Positions 1 through 5,791 of a DNA stretch of 7,797 nt are shown piece by piece. The notes under the pieces are model-generated. The model was not told the DNA's origin. It worked only from the letters and a program-made list of their open reading frames with translations, and ran no database searches. Source of the stretch: an uncultured Slackia sp. (GTDB lineage: Bacteria; Actinomycetota; Coriobacteriia; Coriobacteriales; Eggerthellaceae); the NCBI GenBank assembly GCA_900553655.1, contig USEQ01000052.1, positions 1 through 7,797 on the forward strand, given 5' to 3'. Position 1 is the stretch's first letter. Each line of letters starts with the position of its first letter. A program made the position numbers and the translations under genes.

Positions 1-1
1 A

Positions 2-1336
2 AAACGACGCCCGAACGGCTGGCTTCTAGCCCAAGGATGGCGAGAATACCGCTGGAACCCGCCCGTGCTACCCAGCAAGCACTCGCTCGATGCCGCCTAT
101 CCCGATCGCCCTGTGGCGTTGTATTCGGGAGACGCTCATACGCTGTGGCTCAACACGCGGGCGCTTGAGGAGCTCGGCGTGACGAAAGACAGCATCGCCC
201 CCGAAGGAGGCAGCTATGATCGTGACGAAGAAGGCGAGCTGACCGGCATCGTCCGCGAGGCTGCCGCCATGGAGCTCATGCCCCGCATCGTCGCGTCGTT
301 CACCCTTGACGAAATCGCCCATGCTTACGAAGGCTTCCTGAAACGCCTTGCCGAAAACGGCATCACGAGCATTTGCGACGTCAGCTTGATGGCGCAGCCT
401 GGACTGGACTTCGTGCGCGACGACGTCTATGCGACCCTCGAAAAAGAGGGGCGTCTTACTGCGCGCGTACACCTCTTCCCCACCCTGCTCGAAGACATGG
501 GGCGCTTCGAGAGCATGCGCGAAACCTACCGCGGTCCGCTCCTGAACGCTTCCGGCTTCAAGCAATTCTTCGACGGCGTTTCCAGCCAACATACCGCCTA
601 CCTGCACGCCCCCTACACTAATGCGCACTTCGAAGGTGACCGTGGGCAGACCACCGTCCCGTTCTCGACCATGCACGACCTCGTTATGAAGGCTGCCGAA
701 AAAGGCTATCCCGTCCGCATTCACACCATCGGCGATGAAGCCATTCATGAAGCCCTCGATATCTTCGAAGAGGCCCACGAACGTTTCGGCCTTCCCAAAT
801 TCGGCCGCAATTCCCTCGAGCATCTTGAGAATTTCCAGCCAGACGACATAGCGCGACTTGCCCGCCTCGGCGTGACCGCCTCTGTACAGCCGCCCCATAT
901 CACGCTCGATCCCGGCGGCCCGGAGCGAGACCTGGGGGCGGACCGCTGCCAATACATGTGGCCGTTCAAGACGCTCCTTGCCGAAGGGGCCGTCTTGGCA
1001 TTCGGAACCGACTCCCCCGTCGTAGACGTCAACTCTCGCGGAGTACTCTACACCGCCGTCACGCGCAAAGACGCCACGACGCATGCCCCCGAAAACGGAT
1101 GGCTCCCTTCCGAACGCATCAGCATGGCGGAAGCGCTTCGCGCGTACACCGTAGGCTCGGCGATCGCCGCGAACGACCCCGATATCGGAACGTTGGAAGC
1201 GGGGAAATGGGCCGATATCGCCGTGTTCGACCGAAATCTGCTCGGAGAGGAGCTGGCCGACAAGCCAGAACTCATCCTCGAGGCAGAAACGCTTGCCACC
1301 TACGTCGCTGGACGGGAGGTCTACCGCGCCAAGTGA
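2..1336 (+). CDS. YtcJ-like metal-dependent amidohydrolase, 5' end outside window
   Basis: Amidohydrolase_3 (YtcJ/AepA-type) hydrolase of the metal-dependent amidohydrolase superfamily; such enzymes hydrolyse amide or related C-N bonds, and the substrate cannot be read from sequence. The frame is open from base 2 and already encodes family-like sequence (GWLLAQGWREYRW) before the first possible start, a GTG at 65, so the gene enters from the left; 444 residues are visible of a usual 530-560. The N-terminal HxH metal motif is therefore missing. In visible-residue numbering, GFKQFFDG has a lysine at 187 (candidate metal-bridging residue), RIHTIGDEA has the metal histidine at 241, SLEHLENF has a histidine at 274, and FGTDSPV has the catalytic aspartate at 337. 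A small C-terminal composite domain follows (GTLEAGKWADIAVFDRN). No signal peptide can be judged. No gene next to it hints at a pathway. Family call is firm, specificity unknown. Confidence 0.93.
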   Translation, partial: KRRPNGWLLAQGWREYRWNPPVLPSKHSLDAAYPDRPVALYSGDAHTLWLNTRALEELGVTKDSIAPEGGSYDRDEEGELTGIVREAAAMELMPRIVASFTLDEIAHAYEGFLKRLAENGITSICDVSLMAQPGLDFVRDDVYATLEKEGRLTARVHLFPTLLEDMGRFESMRETYRGPLLNASGFKQFFDGVSSQHTAYLHAPYTNAHFEGDRGQTTVPFSTMHDLVMKAAEKGYPVRIHTIGDEAIHEALDIFEEAHERFGLPKFGRNSLEHLENFQPDDIARLARLGVTASVQPPHITLDPGGPERDLGADRCQYMWPFKTLLAEGAVLAFGTDSPVVDVNSRGVLYTAVTRKDATTHAPENGWLPSERISMAEALRAYTVGSAIAANDPDIGTLEAGKWADIAVFDRNLLGEELADKPELILEAETLATYVAGREVYRAK

Positions 1337-1341
1337 TGCGA

Positions 1342-1395
1342 CACGCCCCGATACGTGATGCAAAGCCCTGTAGCCACGCCCCGATACGTGGTGCA
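1342..1395. repeat. Two-copy 21-bp direct repeat with CACG-N8-CGTG symmetry
   Basis: The core CACGCCCCGATACGTG occurs at 1342-1357 and 1375-1390; each copy continues for five more bases and the two 21-bp units differ at one position. The units are 33 bp apart, about three helical turns. Each core is a short inverted repeat (CACG...CGTG), as expected for a pair of protein-binding sites, but the arms are only 4 bp. They lie directly after the amidohydrolase stop and about 180 bp before hpf. Function is unknown. Confidence 0.6.
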
Positions 1396-1399
1396 GGGC
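1365..1399 (+). other. Stem-loop after the amidohydrolase gene
   Basis: GCCCTG at 1365-1370 pairs with CAGGGC at 1394-1399, and inside it CACG at 1375-1378 pairs with CGTG at 1387-1390, separated by a small internal loop. The second copy of the direct repeat forms the inner part. No T-run follows (the next bases are ACTTCG), so it is not a standard intrinsic terminator; it could still protect the 3' end of the amidohydrolase transcript or be a by-product of the repeat. Confidence 0.4.
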
Positions 1400-1506
1400 A
1401 CTTCGACAAGATGGCAACACGCGTGCCGCGCCGGCCAAGAAGTGCGCTACCATAGGGCTGAGAGGAACTAGGGGAAGTTAAAAATAACTAGCTCATCCGA
1501 ACAATA

Positions 1507-1536
1507 ACTCGGACGTTCGCATTCGTTCTTCCGAGT
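1507..1536 (+). promoter_or_regulatory. Inverted repeat in the hpf leader
   Basis: ACTCGGA (1507-1513) and TCCGAGT (1530-1536) are perfect 7-bp arms around a 16-nt centre, ending 33 bp before the hpf start. It could be a repressor site or a 5' UTR hairpin. It does not match the CIRCE consensus. I cannot place a confident sigma-70-type promoter in this spacer; an A/T-rich stretch at 1476-1490 (AGTTA-AAAA-TAACT) is the only promoter-like composition. Confidence 0.4.
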
Positions 1537-1554
1537 GATACCGCATCCACGAGC

Positions 1555-1561
1555 GAAAGGA
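1555..1561 (+). promoter_or_regulatory. Ribosome binding site deciding the hpf start
   Basis: GAAAGGA sits 8 nt before the ATG at 1570. The upstream in-frame ATG at 1561 overlaps this motif, leaving no spacing, so translation most plausibly begins at 1570. Confidence 0.65.
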
Positions 1562-1569
1562 TGGAAAGC

Positions 1570-2136
1570 ATGGATATCAAGGTTATCGGTCGCAAGGTCA
1601 CGGTTACCGACGCTCTCAACGACTATGCAATCGAAAAGATTGGCAACGCGATGAAGGTCATGAGCCTCGATGTTGCTGATACCGAAGTTGTGCTGCGCGT
1701 CGAAAAAACTCGCGCCATCCCTTGCATCTGCGAAGTCACCATTCGCCTCAAGGGCCACACCATCCATGTGGAAGAGCACGAAGAAGATATGTACGCCGCA
1801 ATCGACGTCGCATCCGCCAAGGTTCTTCGCCAGCTGCGCAAGTACAAGACCCGCGTTATCGATCACCGCATGCGCGAAACCCTGAAGGAAACCGCACCCA
1901 TCGAAGCAACCGGAGCAAACTTCGACGAGCTGATGGCCGAGCTTTCCGCCGATGACGAAGTCGTCCGCGTCAAAGAGATGGACTTCGAGCCCATGACCGA
2001 GGAAGAGGCTCTTATCCAGATCGACCTTCTGGGCCATGATTTCTTCGTCTACACCGACCGCGACTCCAACGAGGTCAACGTTATGTATCGCCGCACCGGC
2101 GGCGGCTACGGTCTCTTGAAGCCGAAAGCGGAATAA
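1570..2136 (+). CDS. hpf: Long-form ribosome hibernation promoting factor
   Basis: Long HPF (HPF/RaiA family, pfam S30AE plus C-terminal domain). In the cytoplasm such proteins bind the 30S decoding region and pair 70S ribosomes into inactive 100S dimers in stationary phase or stress. The 188-residue product has an N-terminal ribosome-binding domain (about 1-100, beginning MDIKVIGRKVTVTDAL), a charged linker (about 101-128), and a C-terminal dimerisation domain (about 130-186) with the typical sequence EEALIQIDLLGHDFFVY and YRRTGGGYGLLKP. Length is normal for long HPF. ATG 1570 is preferred to ATG 1561 because of the ribosome binding site and because the family starts at this point. The gene stands alone, with an inverted repeat in its leader and an intrinsic terminator 35 bp after the stop. 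Nothing in it looks degraded. The call is very secure. Confidence 0.96.
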   Translation: MDIKVIGRKVTVTDALNDYAIEKIGNAMKVMSLDVADTEVVLRVEKTRAIPCICEVTIRLKGHTIHVEEHEEDMYAAIDVASAKVLRQLRKYKTRVIDHRMRETLKETAPIEATGANFDELMAELSADDEVVRVKEMDFEPMTEEEALIQIDLLGHDFFVYTDRDSNEVNVMYRRTGGGYGLLKPKAE

Positions 2137-2171
2137 ACCCGAGTATTGCAGCGCGCAATCTCAACACATGC

Positions 2172-2200
2172 GGAGGGAGCCTGAAAAGGCTCCCTTCTTT
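2172..2200 (+). terminator. Intrinsic terminator of hpf
   Basis: GGGAGCC (2175-2181), loop TGAAAA, GGCTCCC (2188-2194), extended by one A-T pair, followed by TTCTTT. The 8-bp GC-rich stem and T-rich tail make a good rho-independent terminator for the plus strand. On the minus strand no T-run follows, so it would serve the opposing genes poorly. Confidence 0.88.
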
Positions 2201-2237
2201 AGCTCTAGGTCTTGAACGGTCAGACAAGAACGGCGCC

Positions 2238-2423
2238 TTAGCGAACCGAGCGCATAGGCACAAGCGCATAGACGAAGACCGCATTCTCCTCCTCTTTGAA
2301 TTCGTATATCAAATCGAAAGGACTCACGGCCACCTTGCGAACAGCGTCGCCGAATTCCTCCTTGATCGAAAGAGGAAGGTTCTTCGATCCTATTTCGGGA
2401 AACGTATCAACACTCGAAGGAAC
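2238..2423 (-). pseudogene. C-terminal remnant of a RelE/ParE-type toxin
   Basis: The minus-strand frame ending with TAA at 2238-2240 is open from about 2441 and contains no ATG, GTG or TTG, so it cannot be translated as it stands. Its roughly 55 terminal residues read like the second half of a RelE/ParE-superfamily toxin: FPEIGSKNLPLSIKEEFGD, then RKVAVSPFDLIYEFKEEEN, then AVFVYALVPMRSVR. The pattern 'R-x-hydrophobic-x-V-x-P-F/Y-x-hydrophobic-I-Y' followed by a final strand and an arginine is typical of ParE-like C-termini. The N-terminal helices (about 40 residues) and any antitoxin gene are absent. The frame overlaps the stop of the upstream LuxR gene, which suggests a deletion or replacement joined them. 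Family assignment is by eye and could be wrong; that it is a broken coding remnant is more certain. Confidence 0.55.
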
Positions 2424-2424
2424 G

Positions 2425-3027
2425 TCAGAAAATCTCTTTTTCTATCACATCGAGAAGCTCTTGCTTGCCCTTCACCCCCATCTTCCTGTAGATGTTTCTG
2501 ACATGGGTTTTCACCGTGCTTTGCGAGATGGTCAACTTATCCTGGATATAGGGGACGGTGCGGCCGTTCGCCAAATACACCATCACCTCTGTCTCGCGCA
2601 CCGAGAGACCGAATCGCTCCGCCATCGACCTACACGCGTCCTCTACACCCTGCTTGTCCTGCACCCCCTCCCGAGCTTCAACAATTCGCACCAGATCAAC
2701 TTGGGTCAATACAAAGCTTGAAACTATGACGAGAACGATCGCGGAAAGAGCATAGAGAAAGCGCCCTATTCCGAAATCTGCCGCATCGCCAAGAAGTCCG
2801 CTCGCAAAAGCGAATCCCACGAAAAACGATGCCCACTCTACGCAGCACGAACGCGCTAAAACTTCCAAGGGCCTACATCCCGAACGGGGCTTTCGCTTTG
2901 CATAAATCAGCTCGCATGTGCCTTGGATTATCCACGGTACGTCAAACCTGAACCCCTTCGACACAGCAGGCCCTGCGATACGCTTGTCTCTGAAGGACAA
3001 TTTACATCGCAGGGTTAACTGCGTCAC
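2425..3027 (-). CDS. LuxR-type regulator with truncated membrane domain
   Basis: A C-terminal LuxR/NarL-type helix-turn-helix (about 138-198: GLSVRETEVMVYLANGR, then TISQSTVKTHVRNIYRKMGV) follows two hydrophobic segments (about 66-80 and 90-109) and a short charged linker. Many Coriobacteriia carry LuxR regulators of roughly 450-500 residues in which this domain follows a polytopic, MFS-like membrane region. Here only the last part remains. Residues 1-60 are not hydrophobic and resemble nothing I recognise. The GTG start at 3027 has no visible ribosome binding site and a large hairpin (2971-3014) lies across the first codons. I infer a 5'-truncated gene, possibly non-functional or started internally. 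It lies 33 bp after the importer ATPase gene on the same strand, so read-through could transcribe it. It has no receiver or PAS domain, and the targets are unknown. Confidence 0.7.
   Translation of the reverse strand: MTQLTLRCKLSFRDKRIAGPAVSKGFRFDVPWIIQGTCELIYAKRKPRSGCRPLEVLARSCCVEWASFFVGFAFASGLLGDAADFGIGRFLYALSAIVLVIVSSFVLTQVDLVRIVEAREGVQDKQGVEDACRSMAERFGLSVRETEVMVYLANGRTVPYIQDKLTISQSTVKTHVRNIYRKMGVKGKQELLDVIEKEIF
2971..3014. repeat. Nested 44-nt hairpin after the importer operon
   Basis: CCCTGCGAT (2971-2979) and ATCGCAGGG (3006-3014) are perfect 9-bp arms; inside them TTGTC (2984-2988) pairs with GACAA (2996-3000) around a 7-nt loop. It begins 47 bp past the ATPase stop, reading on the minus strand. 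There is no T-run on either side, so it is not a classical terminator, but it could stabilise the mRNA end or stop transcription with Rho. It overlaps the start of the LuxR frame. Confidence 0.55.
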
Positions 3028-3060
3028 GAGGCTAATTGCGGTCGGGAAAACCGGAACGCA

Positions 3061-3828
3061 TCAGTAACGTGCCAAAAACTCCTTGGTACGCTGGTGCTGC
3101 GGATTGTTGACCACCTGCTCCGCGGGGCCTTCCTCCACGATCACGCCGCCGTCCATGAATACGATGCGGTCGGCCACATCGCGTGCGAACTGCATCTCGT
3201 GCGTGACAATGACCATGGTCATGTGCTCTGCCGCAAGCTTCTTGATGACCTTGAGCACCTCGGCGGTAAGCTCGGGATCGAGCGCGCTCGTAGGCTCGTC
3301 GAAGAACACAACCTCAGGATTCATGCACAAAGCGCGGGCGATGCTCACTCGCTGCTGCTGGCCGCCCGAAAGCTGGCAGGGAACCTTGTCCTCGTTACCC
3401 TCGAGGCCCATTTTGGCGATCAGCTCGCGCGCCTGACGCTCCACTTCCTCCTTGTTGCGTTTCTGCACGCAGATGGGCGCATCCATGATGTTTTTGAGCA
3501 CGGTGTAGTGAGGAAACAGATTGTAGTTCTGGAACACCAGGCCGAATTTCATCTTCGCACGGCGCAGAACGTCGGACTTGGCGTACTCGGCCTTGCCGTT
3601 ATCTCCCGTACGGGCCACCGTCATGTCGTCGTAGAGCAAATCTCCCGAATCAAACGTTTCGAGCAGCGTAGCACAGCGCAGAAGCGTGGATTTACCGCCG
3701 CCCGACGGACCAATCACCGCAACGACCTCGCCCGGCATGACGTCGAGCGAAATGTCCTTGAGCACTTCGTTCTTTCCGAAGCTCTTCTTGATGTGCGACA
3801 GGCGCACTACAGGGTTTTGAGTATCCAT
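3061..3828 (-). CDS. Polar amino-acid ABC transporter ATPase
   Basis: ATP-hydrolysing subunit of a polar amino-acid uptake (PAAT/HisP-GlnQ) ABC importer, working as a dimer on the cytoplasmic face of the permease. The 255 residues carry every expected motif: Walker [10 protein letters not shown] at 40-48, Q-loop glutamine at 100 (FQNYNLFPH), signature LSGGQQQR at 153-160, Walker B VVFFDEP at 173-179, and the switch histidine at 210 (VTHEM). The length is normal and no extra regulatory domain is present. The ATG at 3828 has AAGGA seven bases upstream. It is the last importer gene, 24 bp after the permease stop, and clearly cotranscribed with it. Specificity (glutamine, arginine, cystine or another) cannot be assigned from the ATPase, so no gene symbol is given. 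Confidence 0.96.
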   Translation of the reverse strand: MDTQNPVVRLSHIKKSFGKNEVLKDISLDVMPGEVVAVIGPSGGGKSTLLRCATLLETFDSGDLLYDDMTVARTGDNGKAEYAKSDVLRRAKMKFGLVFQNYNLFPHYTVLKNIMDAPICVQKRNKEEVERQARELIAKMGLEGNEDKVPCQLSGGQQQRVSIARALCMNPEVVFFDEPTSALDPELTAEVLKVIKKLAAEHMTMVIVTHEMQFARDVADRIVFMDGGVIVEEGPAEQVVNNPQHQRTKEFLARY

Positions 3829-3852
3829 GAGTAAGTCCTTATTGCGAAAACG

Positions 3853-4506
3853 TTAGTCGTGATAGTAATTGAGCTTCTTTTCGACACGGTTGAGCACAAT
3901 TTCGACCACGAAATTGAAGACCCAGTAAAATGCGGCAGCGAACACGAACGGCAGCATGCTGACCTGAGAAGCGACCAATGCCTTTGCCGTACTGAACATC
4001 TCGGCGACGCCGATGGCGAACGCAAGCGAAGTGTCTTTGACAAGCGTAATGATTTCGTTGCCCATAGCAGGAAGAATACGCTTGATTACCTGAGGAAGAA
4101 CGATCTTCATGAACGTCTGGCCGCGCGAATAACCCAGCACGCTGGCCGCTTCGAGCTGACCTTTGGGAATGGACTGGATACCGCTGCGGTAGATTTCGGC
4201 GAAATATGCCGCATAGTTGATGATGAACGCAATGATGGTCGCGTTGAATTTCGAATCGGTGGAAAGCTCCACACCGAAGATGTAATACGGCGCAAAGTAG
4301 ATGAAGAACATCTGCAGCATGAGCGGCGTGCCGCGCATGATGGAAATATAGAAGCGCATAAGCCACGCAAGCGGCTTGAACTTGCTCATACGCCCAAGGG
4401 CAACGACCACGCCCAAGGGCAAAGACCCAACAAGGGTCAGAAAGAAAATCTGCAGGGTGACCACAAAGCCTGTCCCCAGCATTCCGAGCATAGTACCAAT
4501 ATCCAC
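3853..4506 (-). CDS. Polar amino-acid ABC transporter permease
   Basis: Membrane subunit of the His/Glu/Gln/Arg/opine (HisM/GlnP-like) importer family. From the GTG at 4506 the 217-residue product begins with DIGTMLGMLGTGFVVTLQIFF, the usual start of these permeases. It has the family segment RGTPLMLQ (about 58-65) and the cytoplasmic EAA loop (EAASVLGYSRGQ, from about 119), which docks to the ATPase, then NEIITLVKDTSLAF. About five membrane helices can be drawn. A longer frame reaches an ATG at 4668, but the extra 54 residues are non-homologous, would be read from the structured spacer, and lack a ribosome binding site, whereas AAGGGGA stands 5 nt before GTG 4506. It is a single permease, presumably a homodimer, placed between the binding lipoprotein and the ATPase. 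Confidence 0.95.
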   Translation of the reverse strand: MDIGTMLGMLGTGFVVTLQIFFLTLVGSLPLGVVVALGRMSKFKPLAWLMRFYISIMRGTPLMLQMFFIYFAPYYIFGVELSTDSKFNATIIAFIINYAAYFAEIYRSGIQSIPKGQLEAASVLGYSRGQTFMKIVLPQVIKRILPAMGNEIITLVKDTSLAFAIGVAEMFSTAKALVASQVSMLPFVFAAAFYWVFNFVVEIVLNRVEKKLNYYHD

Positions 4507-4519
4507 GAAAGTCCCCTTT
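4504..4519 (-). promoter_or_regulatory. Ribosome binding site and GTG start of the permease
   Basis: On the minus strand AAAGGGGA (4519-4512) precedes GTG (4506-4504) with a 5-nt gap. This decides the permease start and removes 54 codons from the longest possible frame. Confidence 0.75.
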
Positions 4520-4555
4520 CCTTGTATATACACGCGAGCATTGCATACGCGAATG

Positions 4556-4622
4556 CGATTCGATACCTGCGTGCATATAGCGCAGCCCTGCCAGGGCGTA
4601 TATGCACGCAAAACCCGAATCG
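4556..4622 (-). other. Three-tier nested stem-loop before the permease gene
   Basis: Three helices are stacked around one centre: CGATTCG (4556-4562) with CGAATCG (4616-4622), GCGTGCATATA (4569-4579) with TATATGCACGC (4599-4609), and GCCCTG (4585-4590) with CAGGGC (4592-4597). That gives 7, 11 and 6 perfect base pairs with small internal loops; the innermost helix needs its closing pairs opened to form a loop. It lies 50 bp upstream of the permease start in the operon's transcribed spacer. No T-run follows. It does not match a riboswitch class I can name. Confidence 0.65.
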
Positions 4623-4685
4623 AAAACCCACGCCAAACCAAGCTCGTCACAATCATTTCGTGCGGCATACGAGGTTACAGCGCAA

Positions 4686-4716
4686 ATCGCGGACGAGCAT
4701 AACGCCCGTCCGCGAT
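4686..4716 (-). other. 13-bp hairpin after the binding-protein gene
   Basis: ATCGCGGACGAGC (4686-4698) faces GCCCGTCCGCGAT (4704-4716) across a 5-nt loop. In minus-strand RNA all 13 positions pair, one of them as G-U; the same position is an A-C mismatch if read on the plus strand, which fits a structure kept in the operon's RNA. It starts 43 bp after the lipoprotein stop and only two or three U residues follow, so it is more likely a processing/stabilising element or partial terminator than a full stop. Such hairpins commonly raise the ratio of binding protein to permease. Confidence 0.7.
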
Positions 4717-4759
4717 GCAAGGTCTCAAAACCCTTTCAGCAGTCTACCCGAAAACCGCT

Positions 4760-5593
4760 TTACTTAATGAGCCAGTTTTCGAAAGAGAGGCCGTACTCGG
4801 AGTATTTGTTGCACAGCTCCTCGACGGTACCGTCCTCGTACATTTCCTTCAAGGTTTGGCTGACCTTCTCGGCGGTCTCCGTATCACCCTTCTTGAAGCC
4901 GACTGCATAATGTTCGGAGGAAAGCGTCTCGTCAAGCATGACGTATGCATCGGGCTTCGCGCTCATCTGATATTGAGCGATGGAGAGGTCGCAGGCAACT
5001 GCATCAACGGCGCCGGACTCAAGCTGCATGAACGCCGTATTGTACTCAGCGATGGTTTCGAGGTTGGCGAAGGTGGCGGCCAGATCGGCGCGATCGCCTT
5101 CGAGAACGTCAAGAGCGGCAGAGTCGGTCTGGGTGATGACGTTTTTGCCGGCAAGATCGGCAAGGCTTGCGATGCCCTTGTCCGCCTTCACGACAATAAC
5201 CTGGCCGTTAAGCATGTAAGGATCGGAGAAGGTATAGTCGTCCTCTCGGCCTTCCATGGTGAAGCCGTTCCAGATGCAGGTAATGGCGCCGCTATTGAGC
5301 AGCGTGTCCTTTGCATCCCAGTCGATGGGCTCGTACTTGACAGTCCAGCCGTTGCGCTCTGCCACTTCGGCAGCAAGGTCGAGGTCGAATCCAGTGAAGT
5401 TGCCGTCATCGCCCACGAAGCCGTACGGCGGATAGGACTGGTCGAAGCCGACGATAAGCTCGTTGGAAGCCGCAGCATCGCCCGAAGCAGCGTCGGAACC
5501 TTCGCTGGAGCTGGAAGAGCATCCCGCAAGCACTGCCACAGACAGAGCCATTGCCGCCATGAAGGCGAAAATCAAAGAAAGTTTCTTCTTCAT
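4760..5593 (-). CDS. Family 3 amino-acid-binding lipoprotein of ABC importer
   Basis: Extracellular solute-binding protein family 3 (SBP_bac_3), the ligand-capturing part of a polar amino-acid importer, anchored to the outer face of the membrane. Residues 1-24 are a lipoprotein signal peptide with lipobox LAGC and lipidated Cys25, then a Ser/Ala/Gly-rich tether (26-43). The binding domain (about 45-277) opens with VGFDQSYPPYGF, then the family signature GFDLDLAAEVAERNGW (68-83), and has the ligand-contacting arginine region TMEGREDDYTFSDPY with Arg116, expected to hold the ligand carboxylate. The length of 277 is usual. The ATG at 5593 has AAGGG eight bases upstream. It is first in the operon, behind a promoter and palindromic operator, and is separated from the permease by a structured 250-nt spacer. 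The amino acid bound is not evident. Confidence 0.95.
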   Translation of the reverse strand: MKKKLSLIFAFMAAMALSVAVLAGCSSSSSEGSDAASGDAAASNELIVGFDQSYPPYGFVGDDGNFTGFDLDLAAEVAERNGWTVKYEPIDWDAKDTLLNSGAITCIWNGFTMEGREDDYTFSDPYMLNGQVIVVKADKGIASLADLAGKNVITQTDSAALDVLEGDRADLAATFANLETIAEYNTAFMQLESGAVDAVACDLSIAQYQMSAKPDAYVMLDETLSSEHYAVGFKKGDTETAEKVSQTLKEMYEDGTVEELCNKYSEYGLSFENWLIK

Positions 5594-5613
5594 TTCGTCG
5601 CCCTTGCTTTCTG

Positions 5614-5621
5614 AAACGTTT
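5614..5621 (-). promoter_or_regulatory. Small palindrome in the importer leader
   Basis: AAACGTTT is a perfect 8-bp palindrome, extended imperfectly to GAAACGTTTTC, 20 bp before the lipoprotein start and inside the leader. It resembles the centre of LacI/CcpA-type sites, but the flanks do not match a full consensus. A purine-rich AGGAGG lies further upstream at about 5632-5637 with no start codon in range. Confidence 0.2.
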
Positions 5622-5639
5622 TCCTCTTAATTTCCTCCT

Positions 5640-5661
5640 GCACTTTACCATGCTAAAGTGC
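5640..5661 (-). promoter_or_regulatory. Operator-like palindrome of the importer operon
   Basis: GCACTTTA-N6-TAAAGTGC has perfect 8-bp arms (5640-5647 and 5654-5661) and starts about 10 bp downstream of the -10 element, so it covers the predicted transcription start region. A dimeric repressor bound there would block initiation. I do not recognise the site as that of a known regulator. It could alternatively act as a leader RNA hairpin. Confidence 0.6.
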
Positions 5662-5670
5662 GTGGCACAT

Positions 5671-5699
5671 AGTATACCACAGCAGCGTGATGAAGCGAA
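5671..5699 (-). promoter_or_regulatory. Probable promoter of the importer operon
   Basis: On the minus strand TATACT (5676-5671) matches the -10 consensus at five of six positions. Seventeen bases upstream is TTCGCT (5699-5694), a poor -35 with three matches. Transcription would start near 5663-5664, leaving a leader of about 70 nt before the lipoprotein start. The weak -35 suggests a need for activation or a modest basal rate. Confidence 0.5.
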
Positions 5700-5723
5700 C
5701 ACGACGAAGAAGGAACGGCGGAC

Positions 5724-5737
5724 GGGCGGTTTCGCCC
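5724..5737 (-). terminator. Weak hairpin after the dmsC-like gene
   Basis: GGGCG (5724-5728) and CGCCC (5733-5737) form a 5-bp GC stem with a 4-nt loop, about 55 bp downstream of the dmsC-like stop on the minus strand. The following sequence is pyrimidine-rich but has no U-run. It is the only terminator candidate between the dms-type operon and the importer promoter. Confidence 0.25.
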
Positions 5738-5791
5738 CACAGGCGCACGCCGAAGACGCAGCCAGAGAAGCTTAAGAAACGAATCCGACGC

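Noticed and set aside
1365..1399. Intrinsic terminator for the amidohydrolase gene
   Set aside because: The stem is interrupted and no T-run follows, so it is kept only as a stem-loop.
68..1453. Long minus-strand open frame (461 codons) opposite the amidohydrolase
   Set aside because: It is antisense to a gene with clear catalytic motifs. Its translation has no recognisable domain and its repeated segment just mirrors the DNA repeat at 1342-1395.
1507..1536. CIRCE or SOS (LexA) site upstream of hpf
   Set aside because: The arms do not match TTAGCACTC-N9-GAGTGCTAA or the CGAAC-N4-GTTCG type.
2296..2721. Plus-strand frame of 141 codons in the hpf-LuxR gap
   Set aside because: It is antisense to the LuxR DNA-binding domain and the toxin remnant. 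No domain or ribosome binding site is seen.
3094..3834. Plus-strand open frame opposite the importer ATPase
   Set aside because: The opposite strand carries all ABC ATPase motifs. The plus-strand translation is His/Arg-rich with no family resemblance, as expected of a shadow in GC-rich DNA.
4507..4668. 54-codon N-terminal extension of the permease
   Set aside because: Encoded by the hairpin-rich spacer, unlike any permease N-terminus, with no ribosome binding site at ATG 4668, whereas GTG 4506 has one.
3859..5614. Two plus-strand frames (3859-4767 and 4715-5614) opposite permease and lipoprotein
   Set aside because: Antisense to well-supported genes, with no plausible start signals or domains.
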